Shown here: positions 1 to 8,125 of the stretch, in pieces | Layout: each line of letters begins with the position of its first letter | Numbering within the stretch: the first letter of the stretch is position 1 | Origin: JAWXBM01 sp964602895 | Lineage (GTDB): Bacteria > Pseudomonadota > Gammaproteobacteria > Xanthomonadales > SZUA-36 | Reading direction: 5' to 3' | DNA: 18,879 nucleotides | Assembly (NCBI GenBank): GCA_964602895.1 | Contig: CAZRTG010000052.1 | Coordinates: 1-18,879 of the forward strand | Program-made: the position numbers and the translations under genes | The notes under the pieces: model-generated | Database searches by the model: none | Told to the model about the DNA's origin: nothing | Seen by the model: only the letters and a program-made list of their open reading frames with translations

Positions 1-108
1 GTGGCGGGTTTGGCGGGGGTGTGGTGTGGGGTGATTGAACACGCTCGCCCAACCGTCCACAACCCGCCCGGATCTTCAAACAAAGGCGGCCGGGCTTTGG
101 TTACAGCC
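1..108. other. Non-coding end of window downstream of the peroxidase gene
   Basis: This stretch lies 3' of the minus-strand peroxidase gene. The first 35 or so bases are strongly G/T-biased on the plus strand. A short GC-rich imperfect palindrome (about 82-100) could contribute to termination of the peroxidase transcript, but it has mismatches and no clean U-tract, so I do not call a terminator. Reading frames here have no recognisable protein features. Confidence 0.4.
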
Positions 109-1110
109 TTACTGCCAAGGGTCAGGTTTGGGTGTGTCGTTGGAGGATGGCGGCAGCAGCGGTATCACAAAAGTCGGCTGATCACCGGTGAGCGCCTTCA
201 GGAAGGCCACGATGTCATCGATCTCCGCCTCGCTGTACTTGCGTCCCAGCTGCAGACGGCCCATCACATCCACGGCAGCTTCCAGCGTCTCCGCCTCACC
301 GTCATGGAAGTACGGATAGGTGAGCTCGACGTTGCGCAGCGTTGGCACCTTGAAGCTCATGCGGTCTTCATCCTTGCCGGTAACGCCGGCTCGGCCTTCG
401 GCGGGGTTGCTAGTCTTGTACGGTTCGAGCACGCCCATCTTTTGGAACGAAGTTCCGCCCATCGCCGGCCCGTTATGACAGGCTACGCATCCACTTCCCT
501 TGAACAGATCGTAGCCGGCGAGTTCGCGCTCGGTCAGCGCCTTGTCATCGCCCTTCAACCAAAGGTCAAACGGCGAGTTGGGCGTCACCAGGGTTTCCTC
601 GAAGGCGGCAATTGCACCGGTGACCTTGTCGATATCGATCGATGCCGAACCGAATACTGAATTGAATTCGGCGACATAGCCCGGAATCGAGCTCAAGGTA
701 CCCACCGCCAGGTCATGAGTGAAACCCATTTCGCCCGGGTTGGCGATGGGGCCGCCGGCCTGCTCCTTGAGGTCGGCCGCACGCCCGTCCCAGAACTGCG
801 CCATCGCAAGGCTGGAGTTCAGCACGGTGGGCGAGTTAATCGGACCCTGCTGCCACCTGTCGCCAATGGACGTCTTGAGGTTGTCGCTGCCGCCCATCGA
901 CAGGTTATGACAGGAGTTGCAGGAAATAAAACCCGAACGCGACAGACGCGGATCGAAGAACAGCTTCTTTCCCAGCTCAACCATCGCAGGGTTGGTGACT
1001 ATGGCCGCCTGGATGGGCTTGATCGGTTCGTCACGAACTGAAACCGCCCACGTGGTGCCGGCCAGGGTGAGTGCGCATGCAATCACAACCGCTTTCAGTT
1101 TCTGTTTCAT
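109..1110 (-). CDS. ccpA: Di-haem cytochrome c peroxidase (CcpA/MauG family), periplasmic
   Basis: Reduces H2O2 to water in the periplasm with electrons from small c-type cytochromes or cupredoxins. The protein has 333 aa, normal for the family. A signal peptide (about residues 1-22, ending Ala-Trp-Ala) is followed by two CXXCH haem motifs, C64-C67-H68 for the N-terminal high-spin haem and C208-C211-H212 for the second. The FWDGRA segment contains the conserved Trp107 expected between the haems, and M283 in a VMGRLQLG stretch is the likely axial ligand of the high-potential haem. I chose the ATG at 1110 because AAGGAG lies 6 nt upstream and the signal peptide starts there; a longer frame to 1167 adds 19 residues with no sorting signal. 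The gene is monocistronic and divergent from the decarboxylase, with an FNR/ANR-type promoter upstream. The di-haem peroxidase assignment is firm; MauG-like activity cannot be excluded from sequence alone. Confidence 0.93.
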   Translation of the reverse strand: MKQKLKAVVIACALTLAGTTWAVSVRDEPIKPIQAAIVTNPAMVELGKKLFFDPRLSRSGFISCNSCHNLSMGGSDNLKTSIGDRWQQGPINSPTVLNSSLAMAQFWDGRAADLKEQAGGPIANPGEMGFTHDLAVGTLSSIPGYVAEFNSVFGSASIDIDKVTGAIAAFEETLVTPNSPFDLWLKGDDKALTERELAGYDLFKGSGCVACHNGPAMGGTSFQKMGVLEPYKTSNPAEGRAGVTGKDEDRMSFKVPTLRNVELTYPYFHDGEAETLEAAVDVMGRLQLGRKYSEAEIDDIVAFLKALTGDQPTFVIPLLPPSSNDTPKPDPWQ

Positions 1111-1448
1111 GATGTTCTCCTTGCTTGGTTGAAGCGGGATATTGAGTTTTTGGAGCCGTTCTAACATTGGCTTCCATTAGACGTGACTCATACAGGCCCT
1201 TTCCTGATCCAGATCAATGCTTGTACGGCTCACCCGGCTGTGACCAGGAGGATACCTGTTTCTGGCGACGGTTTTTCAGTGTTCCGAGCTCATGGCAAGC
1301 CTGTCAGGTCGGCACTGTCTGAGGAAAGCAGCCATCATAATGTTCAATTGTGGCAGAGTAACGGCCTGGAAACCTGGATACATTTCTTTACTCTCTGAAT
1401 GTATCTGACTGGTTGATTTGTATTCCAACCCCAACACGAGACATCGCA
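1111..1448. other. Divergent intergenic region between the peroxidase and decarboxylase genes
   Basis: These 338 bases separate two divergent genes. Apart from the FNR-type promoter reading left (1176-1217) I see no second convincing promoter, no riboswitch fold and no repeat. Going rightward from the same FNR box no -10 sits at class II distance, so the box appears to serve only the peroxidase. A 71-codon open frame (1183-1398, plus) has no Shine-Dalgarno sequence, domain or hydrophobic segment and is probably chance. Confidence 0.5.
1176..1217 (-). promoter_or_regulatory. FNR/ANR-type class II promoter of the cytochrome c peroxidase gene
   Basis: On the minus strand TTGATCTGGATCAG (1217-1204) matches the FNR/ANR consensus TTGAT-N4-ATCAA at 9 of 10 positions. 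TCTAAT (1181-1176) matches TATAAT at 5 of 6. Box centre (1210.5) and -10 centre (1178.5) are 32 bp apart, the spacing of class II FNR promoters (box at -41.5). This predicts a start near 1169 and a leader of about 60 nt. Anaerobic control of di-haem peroxidases by FNR-family regulators is known in pseudomonads. ANR, FNR and DNR cannot be told apart from the site alone. Confidence 0.7.
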
Positions 1449-2900
1449 ATGAACCGAGCACACAGCCTGGAGCTTTCTGCAAACCAGATGGACCAATTAG
1501 TGGATGCTGCCATGGTGCGCATTCATGAACTGATCCGAACCTTGCCAGAGCAGGCGGTGGATACCAGCAACAACATCGATGCGGCCACCCTTGGGGCTTT
1601 GGTTGAGCCGATGCCCGAGACCGGCAGCGACATTGATACGTTGATGGACCTGATTTTTGACCATGCATCCCGGGCCAGTCTCAACCCCATATCACCTGGT
1701 TTCATGGGCTATGTTCCGGGTGGAGGCTTGTTCCACGCAGCAGTGGCCGACCTGGTTGGCGACAGTTTGAACCGTTACGTTGGCGTGGCAGGCGTTGCAC
1801 CGGCCCTGAGCCAGATCGAAAGCAACGTCATCCGCTGGTTTTGCCAGATCATGGATTACCCCTCTTCAGCCCGCGGCTTTCTGACAACAGGGGGATCGCT
1901 GGCAACACTGAGCGCCGTGACCACCGCGCGGCATGTTCGCCTGGGAGAGGACTTCTCCAAAGGCGTTATTTATGTTTCCGACCAGGCGCACCACTGCATC
2001 AGCAAGGCGGCGCGACTGGCGGGTTTTCCAGCTGCCCATGTGCGAATACTGCCCGGTGACAACCATTTTCGACTGGTACCCGACCTGGTGCGTCAAAGCA
2101 TCGCCGAAGATCGTGCCAAAGGCTTCAAACCTTTTATGATCGTGGCCAATGCCGGCACCACCAATACCGGAGCCGTTGACCCTCTGGATGGATTGGGCGA
2201 TCTGGCCCGGCAGGAGAATTTGTGGTTCCACGTAGATGCGGCCTATGGTGGCTTCTTTTGTTTGACCGAACGGGGCAGAAAGACCATGCAGGGAATCAAT
2301 GCGGCTGATTCCATCGTGCTTGATCCTCACAAAACCCTGTTTCTGCCATACGGCACGGGCGCATTGCTGGTGCGCGATGGCAACACGCTGAAACAGACCC
2401 ACAGTTCGACCGCAGATTACATGCCACCCATGCAGGATGATGAAGAACTGATGGATTTTTGTGAGCTGTCCCCGGAACTCACCCGGCCATTCCGCGGGCT
2501 GCGGGTATGGCTGCCGCTAAAACTGCACGGAGCAGCGGTGTTCAGGGAATACCTGGACGAAAAGCTGGACCTGGCCCGCTGGATCGAAAGCGAGATCCGG
2601 AAAATACCCGAACTGGAAATTGTGGCTGCCCCGGAATTGTCGATACTGGCATTTGCGATCAAGAATGACGGGCACTCCATGGCAAAGCGTAATGCGCTGA
2701 CCAGGAGTCTGATCCAGCGGATCAATGAAAAGCAACGAGTCCACCTGACAGGTACCCAGCTAAAGGGTGTCTACGCTATCCGGATTGCGATTGTTGCCTA
2801 TCGCCTTCACCAGGATCGCATGGAAATGTTGCTGGAAGACCTGAACTCAGCATTAAAGGCACTAAAGGGGACGGGGCAAATTAACCCCATCCCGTTTTAA
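1449..2900 (+). CDS. Group II PLP-dependent amino acid decarboxylase (Pfam PF00282 family)
   Basis: Cytoplasmic fold-type I enzyme removing the alpha-carboxyl group of an amino acid. The 483-aa length fits aromatic-L-amino-acid/glutamate-type decarboxylases. Visible signatures are the paired His in DQAHHCISKAARLAG (ring stacking on PLP), HVDAAYGG with D263 (contacts the pyridine nitrogen) and VLDPHKTLF with K295 (Schiff base). The substrate cannot be read from sequence; aromatic amino acids are more likely than glutamate from the family resemblance. I chose the ATG at 1449 because homologue-like sequence starts there, though the ribosome site is weak (GAGA about 8 nt upstream); an upstream frame to 1413 is less likely. 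The last roughly 12 residues (after ALKAL) are encoded by a palindromic repeat, so the native C-terminus has probably been replaced. The gene stands alone, convergent with the cupin gene. Confidence 0.88.
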   Translation: MNRAHSLELSANQMDQLVDAAMVRIHELIRTLPEQAVDTSNNIDAATLGALVEPMPETGSDIDTLMDLIFDHASRASLNPISPGFMGYVPGGGLFHAAVADLVGDSLNRYVGVAGVAPALSQIESNVIRWFCQIMDYPSSARGFLTTGGSLATLSAVTTARHVRLGEDFSKGVIYVSDQAHHCISKAARLAGFPAAHVRILPGDNHFRLVPDLVRQSIAEDRAKGFKPFMIVANAGTTNTGAVDPLDGLGDLARQENLWFHVDAAYGGFFCLTERGRKTMQGINAADSIVLDPHKTLFLPYGTGALLVRDGNTLKQTHSSTADYMPPMQDDEELMDFCELSPELTRPFRGLRVWLPLKLHGAAVFREYLDEKLDLARWIESEIRKIPELEIVAAPELSILAFAIKNDGHSMAKRNALTRSLIQRINEKQRVHLTGTQLKGVYAIRIAIVAYRLHQDRMEMLLEDLNSALKALKGTGQINPIPF

Positions 2901-2923
2901 TTTAATTTGCCCCGTCCCCTTTA
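2863..2923. repeat. Long perfect palindrome (22-bp arms) overlapping the decarboxylase 3' end
   Basis: The left arm 2863-2884 (core GGGGACGGGGCAAATTAA) is perfectly complementary to the right arm 2902-2923 (core TTAATTTGCCCCGTCCCC), with a 17-nt loop. The loop and the downstream flank (to about 2940) carry degenerate copies of the same unit, C-rich followed by TTTAATT, as if units had accumulated. The left arm and loop are inside the decarboxylase reading frame, including its stop codon. Such G/C-tract palindromes resemble REP/MITE-like elements of gammaproteobacteria that are mobilised by REP-associated transposases; this is inference, as no transposase is in the window. The stem lies between convergent genes and may also act as a bidirectional terminator. 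Confidence 0.8.
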
Positions 2924-2938
2924 ATTGTTCCCTTTAAT

Positions 2939-3298
2939 TCACTGTTGATAGATGACGTAGATTTTACGCGTGGTTTCCAGTACTTCCCACTGCCCTTCAA
3001 AACCTGCGGGTATGACGAACTGGTCACCGGGGTTCAGGGGGTGCTCATTACCTGCAGCGTCTCGCAGCACGGACTTGCCGGCCAGAATGTGACAATACTC
3101 GTTTTCGGTATAGGCAATATTCCAACACCCTGGCTCGGCTTCCCAGATACCGCTTAAAAATTTTTCATCGGCACTGGTGAACTGATGCCAACTGCGTTGC
3201 AATGGCTGGCCACGCACGCATTTTTCCGCTGGCGTAGTCCATTGTTCGAACTCGCCCTGTTGTTCCGCAAGGAAAACCACATCAGCCATTGTTTGCAT
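2939..3298 (-). CDS. Small single-domain cupin protein (COG3450/DUF861-like)
   Basis: A 119-aa protein made of one beta-barrel cupin domain. The C-terminal half carries the family pattern: an IWEAEPGCWN segment (51-60), YTENEYCHILAG (63-74) with E67 and H70 as possible metal ligands, then NPGDQFVIPAGFEGQW (89-104). This resembles the EutQ/ureidoglycine-type cupins of COG3450, whose substrate is mostly unknown. The start at 3298 is preceded by AGGA 7 nt upstream; a second ATG three codons further in is possible. It lies 19 bp behind the terC-family gene on the same strand and is probably co-transcribed with it. No enzymatic role can be assigned; a small-molecule-binding or sugar/amine-modifying role are both open. 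Confidence 0.8.
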   Translation of the reverse strand: MQTMADVVFLAEQQGEFEQWTTPAEKCVRGQPLQRSWHQFTSADEKFLSGIWEAEPGCWNIAYTENEYCHILAGKSVLRDAAGNEHPLNPGDQFVIPAGFEGQWEVLETTRKIYVIYQQ

Positions 3299-3317
3299 AA
3301 GCGAGTCCTCACTCCTC

Positions 3318-4301
3318 TTACGGATCCAGTGGGGATTTAAGCGGTGTAGGATCTTTCGCCGCACCCTGGATGGAGGCCAGCACACCGACCAGCAAAATGA
3401 CGCCGATTATGGCCATCGAGGCACCATCGGGTATGTGGTAATGGTTGCTGATGATCATTTTGATGCCCACGTAAGCCAGCACAAACACCAACGCGCCCTT
3501 AAGGTAACGGAATTTGGCCATATAGCCTGCCAACACAAAATACAAAGAACGCAAACCCAGAATGGCAAAAATATTGGACGTAAAGATAATAAAAGGATCA
3601 CGGGTCACGGCAAAGATGGCCGGAATCGAATCCACCGCAAACATCACATCACTGCTTTCCACCAGCAGCAAAGCCAGGAACATGGGCGTGAACATCAGGG
3701 AGCCGTTTATTCGTACGATGAACTTCTGACCGTGATATTGATTGGTAACCGGTAACCAGCGCATGGCGACTTTAACCAGTGGATTTTCACCGGGATCCAC
3801 CGTTTCCTGACGTATCAGCATCATCTTGACTGCGGTATAGATCAGGAAAGCGCCGAATATATAAGTCACCCAGTCAAAAGAATTGATCAGTGCCACGCCC
3901 AGGGCAATCATCACACCGCGCAGAATAACGGCACCCAGAATGCCCCAGAACAGCACACGATGCTGCAGTGCCGGTGGCACACGAAAATAGGAGAAAACCA
4001 TGGCGATAACAAAAATATTATCGACCGATAATGACTTCTCCAGCAGATACCCCATCAGATATTGTGAAGCCGCTTGCTTGCCGGTTAAATGTTCCGTGGC
4101 CAGACTGGCCCAGGTGTAATTGTTTTCATACAGCAGGTAAACCAGGCCGTTGAACAGCAACGACAGGGCCACCCAGATCAGGGTCCACGTCAAAGCATCA
4201 CGCACTGACGGCGCTTTGGGTTGCCGATGGAATACACCCAGGTCCAGTGCAACCATAAGCAAAACAAAAACCAGAAAAGCCAGCCAGATACTTACAGTCA
4301 T
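3318..4301 (-). CDS. TerC/Alx-family integral membrane protein (probable metal ion exporter)
   Basis: A 327-aa polytopic inner-membrane protein of the TerC family. Alx and related members export Mn2+; others are linked to tellurite resistance or to metal loading of secreted proteins. Diagnostic stretches are DLGVFHRQPK near the N-terminus, EKSLSVDNIFV (88-98, with membrane-embedded E88 and D94), ESSDVMFAVDSIPAIFAVT and FAILGLRSLYF. I count about eight to nine hydrophobic segments. The start is set at the ATG at 4301, where family members begin; a GTG 12 codons upstream (4337) is possible. No strong Shine-Dalgarno sequence is visible for either. I looked for a yybP-ykoY Mn2+ riboswitch in the short upstream region and saw none. 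The cupin gene follows closely. Confidence 0.9.
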   Translation of the reverse strand: MTVSIWLAFLVFVLLMVALDLGVFHRQPKAPSVRDALTWTLIWVALSLLFNGLVYLLYENNYTWASLATEHLTGKQAASQYLMGYLLEKSLSVDNIFVIAMVFSYFRVPPALQHRVLFWGILGAVILRGVMIALGVALINSFDWVTYIFGAFLIYTAVKMMLIRQETVDPGENPLVKVAMRWLPVTNQYHGQKFIVRINGSLMFTPMFLALLLVESSDVMFAVDSIPAIFAVTRDPFIIFTSNIFAILGLRSLYFVLAGYMAKFRYLKGALVFVLAYVGIKMIISNHYHIPDGASMAIIGVILLVGVLASIQGAAKDPTPLKSPLDP

Positions 4302-4450
4302 ATTTATTGTTATTGGGGCATCAGCATACAGGCCCACATCATGGCAGCTTTGACGTTAAAATTCATCCAACAAGATCCGTTAATTGCTCAATACTAGGGT
4401 ACACTTCTTCCGGTAACTTCAGCACACTTTGTCACTTGGGCACTCTGTCG

Positions 4451-6106
4451 ATGCGTAACATATTTGGCGAGTTCACTGATTCGGGTTGCCATCGTATGGC
4501 CTTACTGCTTTTATTCAGCAGCTTGCTGTGCTTCCAAACCGCATGGGCTCAAAGTCCGGAAGCACCCATTTCGCAGGACCACACGAGTGAACATACGGCC
4601 ATGGTCACCATCGATGGCGTGCCGCTGTTTCCTTTACGGGGGATTTCTGCATTTCCGGCCGAGCAACGAGCGAAGGCCGTTCAAAAACGAATCATTGCCT
4701 TCGCCAAAGACCGGTCGCTGAATGTCACCGACCTGCAGGTTGTTACAGGCGATGAGTCAGACATTATCCGCAGCAGCCAGGGCGATATCGTCAATATTTT
4801 TGATGCTGACACAGAACTGGAGCAAGTTCCGCGGCATACGCTCAGCACGGTTTACCTGGATAATATCAAAACGGCTGTAGTGAAATTCCGCCATGACCGC
4901 CGCCCGGAAGTGCTGGGCAAAAATGCACTCTATGCAGCGATTTTGATTGCGGTGTCCGGCGGCTTGCTGTGGGCGGTGATCCGCCTGTTCCGCTGGCTGG
5001 AAGGCTGGGCTACACGGCATGTTCAGCGCAATATCAATAAGTTAGCAAATAAAACTTATAACCTGTTCAGCGCCACCCAGGTCTGGCGACTGTTTGCCGC
5101 ATTTCTCAAATTGTTACGAATCCTGGCCATTATTCTGGTGGTTTACTTTTTGCTCAACACGGTACTGGGCCTGTTTCCCTGGACGCGACCCCTGGCGCTG
5201 GCCTTGTTCGCATTGGTCCTGAATCCGATTGAAAGCATTTTAAAGGGCTTTGTTGCCGCCATTCCTGACCTGACCTTTTTGTTCATTCTGTTTCTGGTGG
5301 TGCGCTATTTTCTCAAAATCATCCGCCTGTTTTTCAAACGGGTTGAAAGCGGTTTTATCAAGCTGGACAATTTCGACAACGACTGGGCCATGCCCACCTA
5401 CAAGATTCTGCGTCTGCTGGTGGTGGCTTTCTCAATCGTGATCGCCTATCCCTATATTCCAGGCTCTGACTCTTCTGCTTTCAAAGGCATATCCGTCTTC
5501 CTGGGCATCATATTTTCTTTGGGTTCAACCTCATTCATCGCCGGAATGATCGCCGGGCTGACCATGACCTACCGTGGCGCATTCAAGGAAGGCGACCTGG
5601 TAAAGATCGGTGATGTGTCCGGTGTAGTCACCGATATCAAACTGATGATTACGCGGCTTCGCACCGCCAAGAATGAAATCGTGGTGATCCCCAATTCCAA
5701 TATCCTCAACTGCAATGTGGTCAATTACTCGACCATGGCCCGCGAGAGCAAGCTCATTCTGCACACGGTTGTCGGCATCGGCTATGACACACCCTGGCGC
5801 CAGGTTGAAGCCCTGTTATTGCAGGCAGCTGATCAAACCGAAGGTCTCCTGAAAGACCCGCCACCTTTTGTATTGCAACGTCTGTTGGGAGATTTTGCGG
5901 TGAACTACGAACTCAATGCGTACTGCATTGATGACCAGCAGATATTGCGTTTGTATTCGCGCTTACATGCCAATATCCAGGACGTGTTCAATGAATTCGG
6001 CGTACAGATCATGTCGCCGGCATACGAAGCCGATCCGGAAACCGCCAAGATCGTTCCCAAGGAGCAATGGTATGCCGCACCGGCCAGGCCCCTGAATGAC
6101 GAATAA
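4451..6106 (+). CDS. MscS-family mechanosensitive ion channel with periplasmic N-terminal domain
   Basis: Inner-membrane channel of the small-conductance (MscS) superfamily, which releases solutes on hypo-osmotic shock. The protein has 551 aa from this start. A signal sequence (ALLLLFSSLLCFQTAWAQ) precedes a roughly 110-residue soluble domain, then several hydrophobic helices. The pore-lining helix (SFIAGMIAGLTMTYRG) is followed by the beta domain (FKEGDLVKIGDVSGVVTDI, about 378-396) and PNSNILNCNVVNYS, the classic MscS core. A cytoplasmic alpha/beta domain ends the chain. The start is uncertain: ATG at 4451 or 4496, neither with a good ribosome site; both keep the signal peptide. The extra N-terminal domain makes it larger than MscS itself (about 286 aa), as in YnaI/YbdG-like paralogues. 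It converges on the YyaL-like gene with 12 bp between the stop codons. Confidence 0.9.
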   Translation: MRNIFGEFTDSGCHRMALLLLFSSLLCFQTAWAQSPEAPISQDHTSEHTAMVTIDGVPLFPLRGISAFPAEQRAKAVQKRIIAFAKDRSLNVTDLQVVTGDESDIIRSSQGDIVNIFDADTELEQVPRHTLSTVYLDNIKTAVVKFRHDRRPEVLGKNALYAAILIAVSGGLLWAVIRLFRWLEGWATRHVQRNINKLANKTYNLFSATQVWRLFAAFLKLLRILAIILVVYFLLNTVLGLFPWTRPLALALFALVLNPIESILKGFVAAIPDLTFLFILFLVVRYFLKIIRLFFKRVESGFIKLDNFDNDWAMPTYKILRLLVVAFSIVIAYPYIPGSDSSAFKGISVFLGIIFSLGSTSFIAGMIAGLTMTYRGAFKEGDLVKIGDVSGVVTDIKLMITRLRTAKNEIVVIPNSNILNCNVVNYSTMARESKLILHTVVGIGYDTPWRQVEALLLQAADQTEGLLKDPPPFVLQRLLGDFAVNYELNAYCIDDQQILRLYSRLHANIQDVFNEFGVQIMSPAYEADPETAKIVPKEQWYAAPARPLNDE

Positions 6107-6118
6107 CCGGCACCAAAG

Positions 6119-8122
6119 CTATGCCATCAGCGTGGCCAACCCGGCAACAGAGGTCACCGGAGCACTGCAACTGAAGCGCCGACACAGGTAAGCTGCAGCC
6201 TTGCCGTCCACCCGGCCCCGGCCCTGCAATAAAGGCACCGCGCTGGAGTCACCCGCAGGCGCGGCGGCTACCACCAAATGGGGTCGATAGGTTTCATTCA
6301 CCCAGTGCCTGAAGTCTTCCAACTCTGCGGGCTCACCGATCAATGCCAGTTCCTGTGCCTCACCCAACATCATTCCGGCCGCACACAACCAGTCACCAAA
6401 ACCGTTGGGGTAGCGTGACAGATTGCTGCTCATGGCTGCGACCGAGTCGCTGCTGATTGCCAGAAAATCTTCCCTGCCAGCAAGCAAGCCTAACCGGAAC
6501 AACACGGAAGCCGCCCGGGCGTTGCCACTGGGCATGGCGTTATCCTGCAGTTCTCGCGGCCGCAGCAGCAGTTTTTCATGGTCATCAGCGGTATCGAAAA
6601 ACCCGACACCTGCACCATCCTGAAAATGTTCCAGCATCAATTCCGACAGCTCAAAAGCCCAGCGATACCAGCGTTCATCAAAGGTACTTTCATACAAAGC
6701 CAACAGGCCATCCGCCAGGCAGGCATAATCTTCCAGATAGGCGTTATAACGGGCACCGTGGCCGGCTTTCCAGCTGCGCAATAAACGGCCGTTGTCCAGC
6801 CGCAACTCGCGATGGATAAACCCGGCATTCTGTACTGCAGCCTGCAGATAATCCTCACGCCCCAATACCCTGCCCGCCTCAGACAAAGCCGCCAGGACCA
6901 GACCATTCCAGGCCGTCAAAACCTTGTTATCCAGACCCGGGCGAATGCGGGTTGCACGCAGCTCGAACAATTTCTGCTTTGCCTGTGCCGAAATCCCTTC
7001 ATCGGCACCCAATTTCGACGATGCGGGGCGATGCAGAATATTCGTGCCTTCCCAATTTCCCTTATCACTGACGCCACAGGCCCGCATAAAGGCATTCGCT
7101 TCCTTGCCCAGCGCCTGACGGATTTCATCTGCACTCCAGACATAAAACTTGCCTTCCACACCTTCGCTGTCCGCGTCTTCAGAACTGTAAAATCCACCGT
7201 CTTTGTGACGCATTTCACGCAGCAAATAATCCAGCGTTTCTTCTACCACCTCACGGAAACGCGGCTGGCCAGTCAATTGCCAGGCGTGTAAATACACCCG
7301 CGCCAGTTGCGCATTGTCGTACAGCATTTTCTCAAAATGCGGTACCAACCAGGCCGCATCAGTGGCATAACGGGCAAAGCCACCGCCCAGCAGGTCATAA
7401 ATGCCACCCGCTGCCATGCGCTGCAGGGTGGTGGTGACGCTGCTCAGGAGCTTTTGATTGCCGCTGCGCAGGTATTCACGCAAGCCGAATTCCAACACCA
7501 TGGGTTGGGGGAACTTGGGTGTACCACCAAAACCACCGTGAACCTTGTCATAGCTGCTTTGCAGCCGGGCTGCGGCCTGTTCCAGCGTATCGAGGGACAG
7601 ACTGTCACCTTGTGGCTGCTGCGCACTGTCCTGCAGATGCCGGGTGACGGTCGCAGCGCTGCGCTGCACTTCGTCATGCTGCTCAAGCCAGGCCTGGGAA
7701 ACACGTTCCAGCACCTGCCGGAACGAAGGCATGCCATAGCGCGGCTGTGGCGGAAAATAGGTGCCGGCATAAAAAGGCTGCCCATCCGGAGTCAGAAAAA
7801 CCGTCATGGGCCAGCCACCCTGCCCGGTCATACCGGTAACCGCACTCATGTAAATACCGTCCAGATCAGGACGTTCTTCCCGGTCCACCTTGATGTTGAT
7901 GAAGTGCCGGTTCATCACTTCGGTAGTGGCTTCGTCTTCAAACGACTCATGCGCCATCACATGGCACCAGTGACAGGCAGCATAGCCTATGCTCAGCAGA
8001 ATGGGTTTGTTCTGCTCTCGCGCCAAAGTCAGTGCCTGCTCGCCCCAGGGATACCAGTGCACCGGGTTGTCGGCATGCTGCAACAAATAGGGACTGGTTT
8101 CGCCAGCCAGTTGATTGCTCAT
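6119..8122 (-). CDS. Thioredoxin-domain protein of the YyaL/SPATA20 family (DUF255)
   Basis: A 667-aa cytoplasmic protein. The N-terminal thioredoxin-like domain carries the family hallmark NPVHWYPWG (19-27), the CHWC active-site motif at 50-53, REERPDLD and TGQGGWPMTVFL (99-110), followed by FYAGTYFPP. The rest is an alpha/alpha-barrel resembling six-hairpin glycosidases, with GGGFARYATDAAWLVPHFEKMLYDN and WNGL segments typical of the family. Length and domain order match B. subtilis YyaL and human SPATA20; biochemical function is unestablished. It starts 3 bp after the stop of the type III decarboxylase gene on the same strand, so the two are one operon with likely translational coupling. 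No signal peptide is present. Confidence 0.93.
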   Translation of the reverse strand: MSNQLAGETSPYLLQHADNPVHWYPWGEQALTLAREQNKPILLSIGYAACHWCHVMAHESFEDEATTEVMNRHFINIKVDREERPDLDGIYMSAVTGMTGQGGWPMTVFLTPDGQPFYAGTYFPPQPRYGMPSFRQVLERVSQAWLEQHDEVQRSAATVTRHLQDSAQQPQGDSLSLDTLEQAAARLQSSYDKVHGGFGGTPKFPQPMVLEFGLREYLRSGNQKLLSSVTTTLQRMAAGGIYDLLGGGFARYATDAAWLVPHFEKMLYDNAQLARVYLHAWQLTGQPRFREVVEETLDYLLREMRHKDGGFYSSEDADSEGVEGKFYVWSADEIRQALGKEANAFMRACGVSDKGNWEGTNILHRPASSKLGADEGISAQAKQKLFELRATRIRPGLDNKVLTAWNGLVLAALSEAGRVLGREDYLQAAVQNAGFIHRELRLDNGRLLRSWKAGHGARYNAYLEDYACLADGLLALYESTFDERWYRWAFELSELMLEHFQDGAGVGFFDTADDHEKLLLRPRELQDNAMPSGNARAASVLFRLGLLAGREDFLAISSDSVAAMSSNLSRYPNGFGDWLCAAGMMLGEAQELALIGEPAELEDFRHWVNETYRPHLVVAAAPAGDSSAVPLLQGRGRVDGKAAAYLCRRFSCSAPVTSVAGLATLMA

Positions 8123-8125
8123 GAT

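Noticed and set aside
1..660. Open frame of 219 codons on the plus strand
   Set aside because: It lies opposite the peroxidase gene, which has two CXXCH motifs and a signal peptide; the plus frame has no domain or ribosome site.
1183..1398. 71-codon frame in the peroxidase-decarboxylase intergenic region
   Set aside because: No Shine-Dalgarno sequence, no hydrophobic segment or family pattern, and it covers the FNR-type promoter of the peroxidase gene.
4302..4450. Possible yybP-ykoY Mn2+ riboswitch upstream of the TerC-family gene
   Set aside because: The divergent region is only about 150 bp, shared with another gene, and shows none of the conserved motif segments or expected helices.
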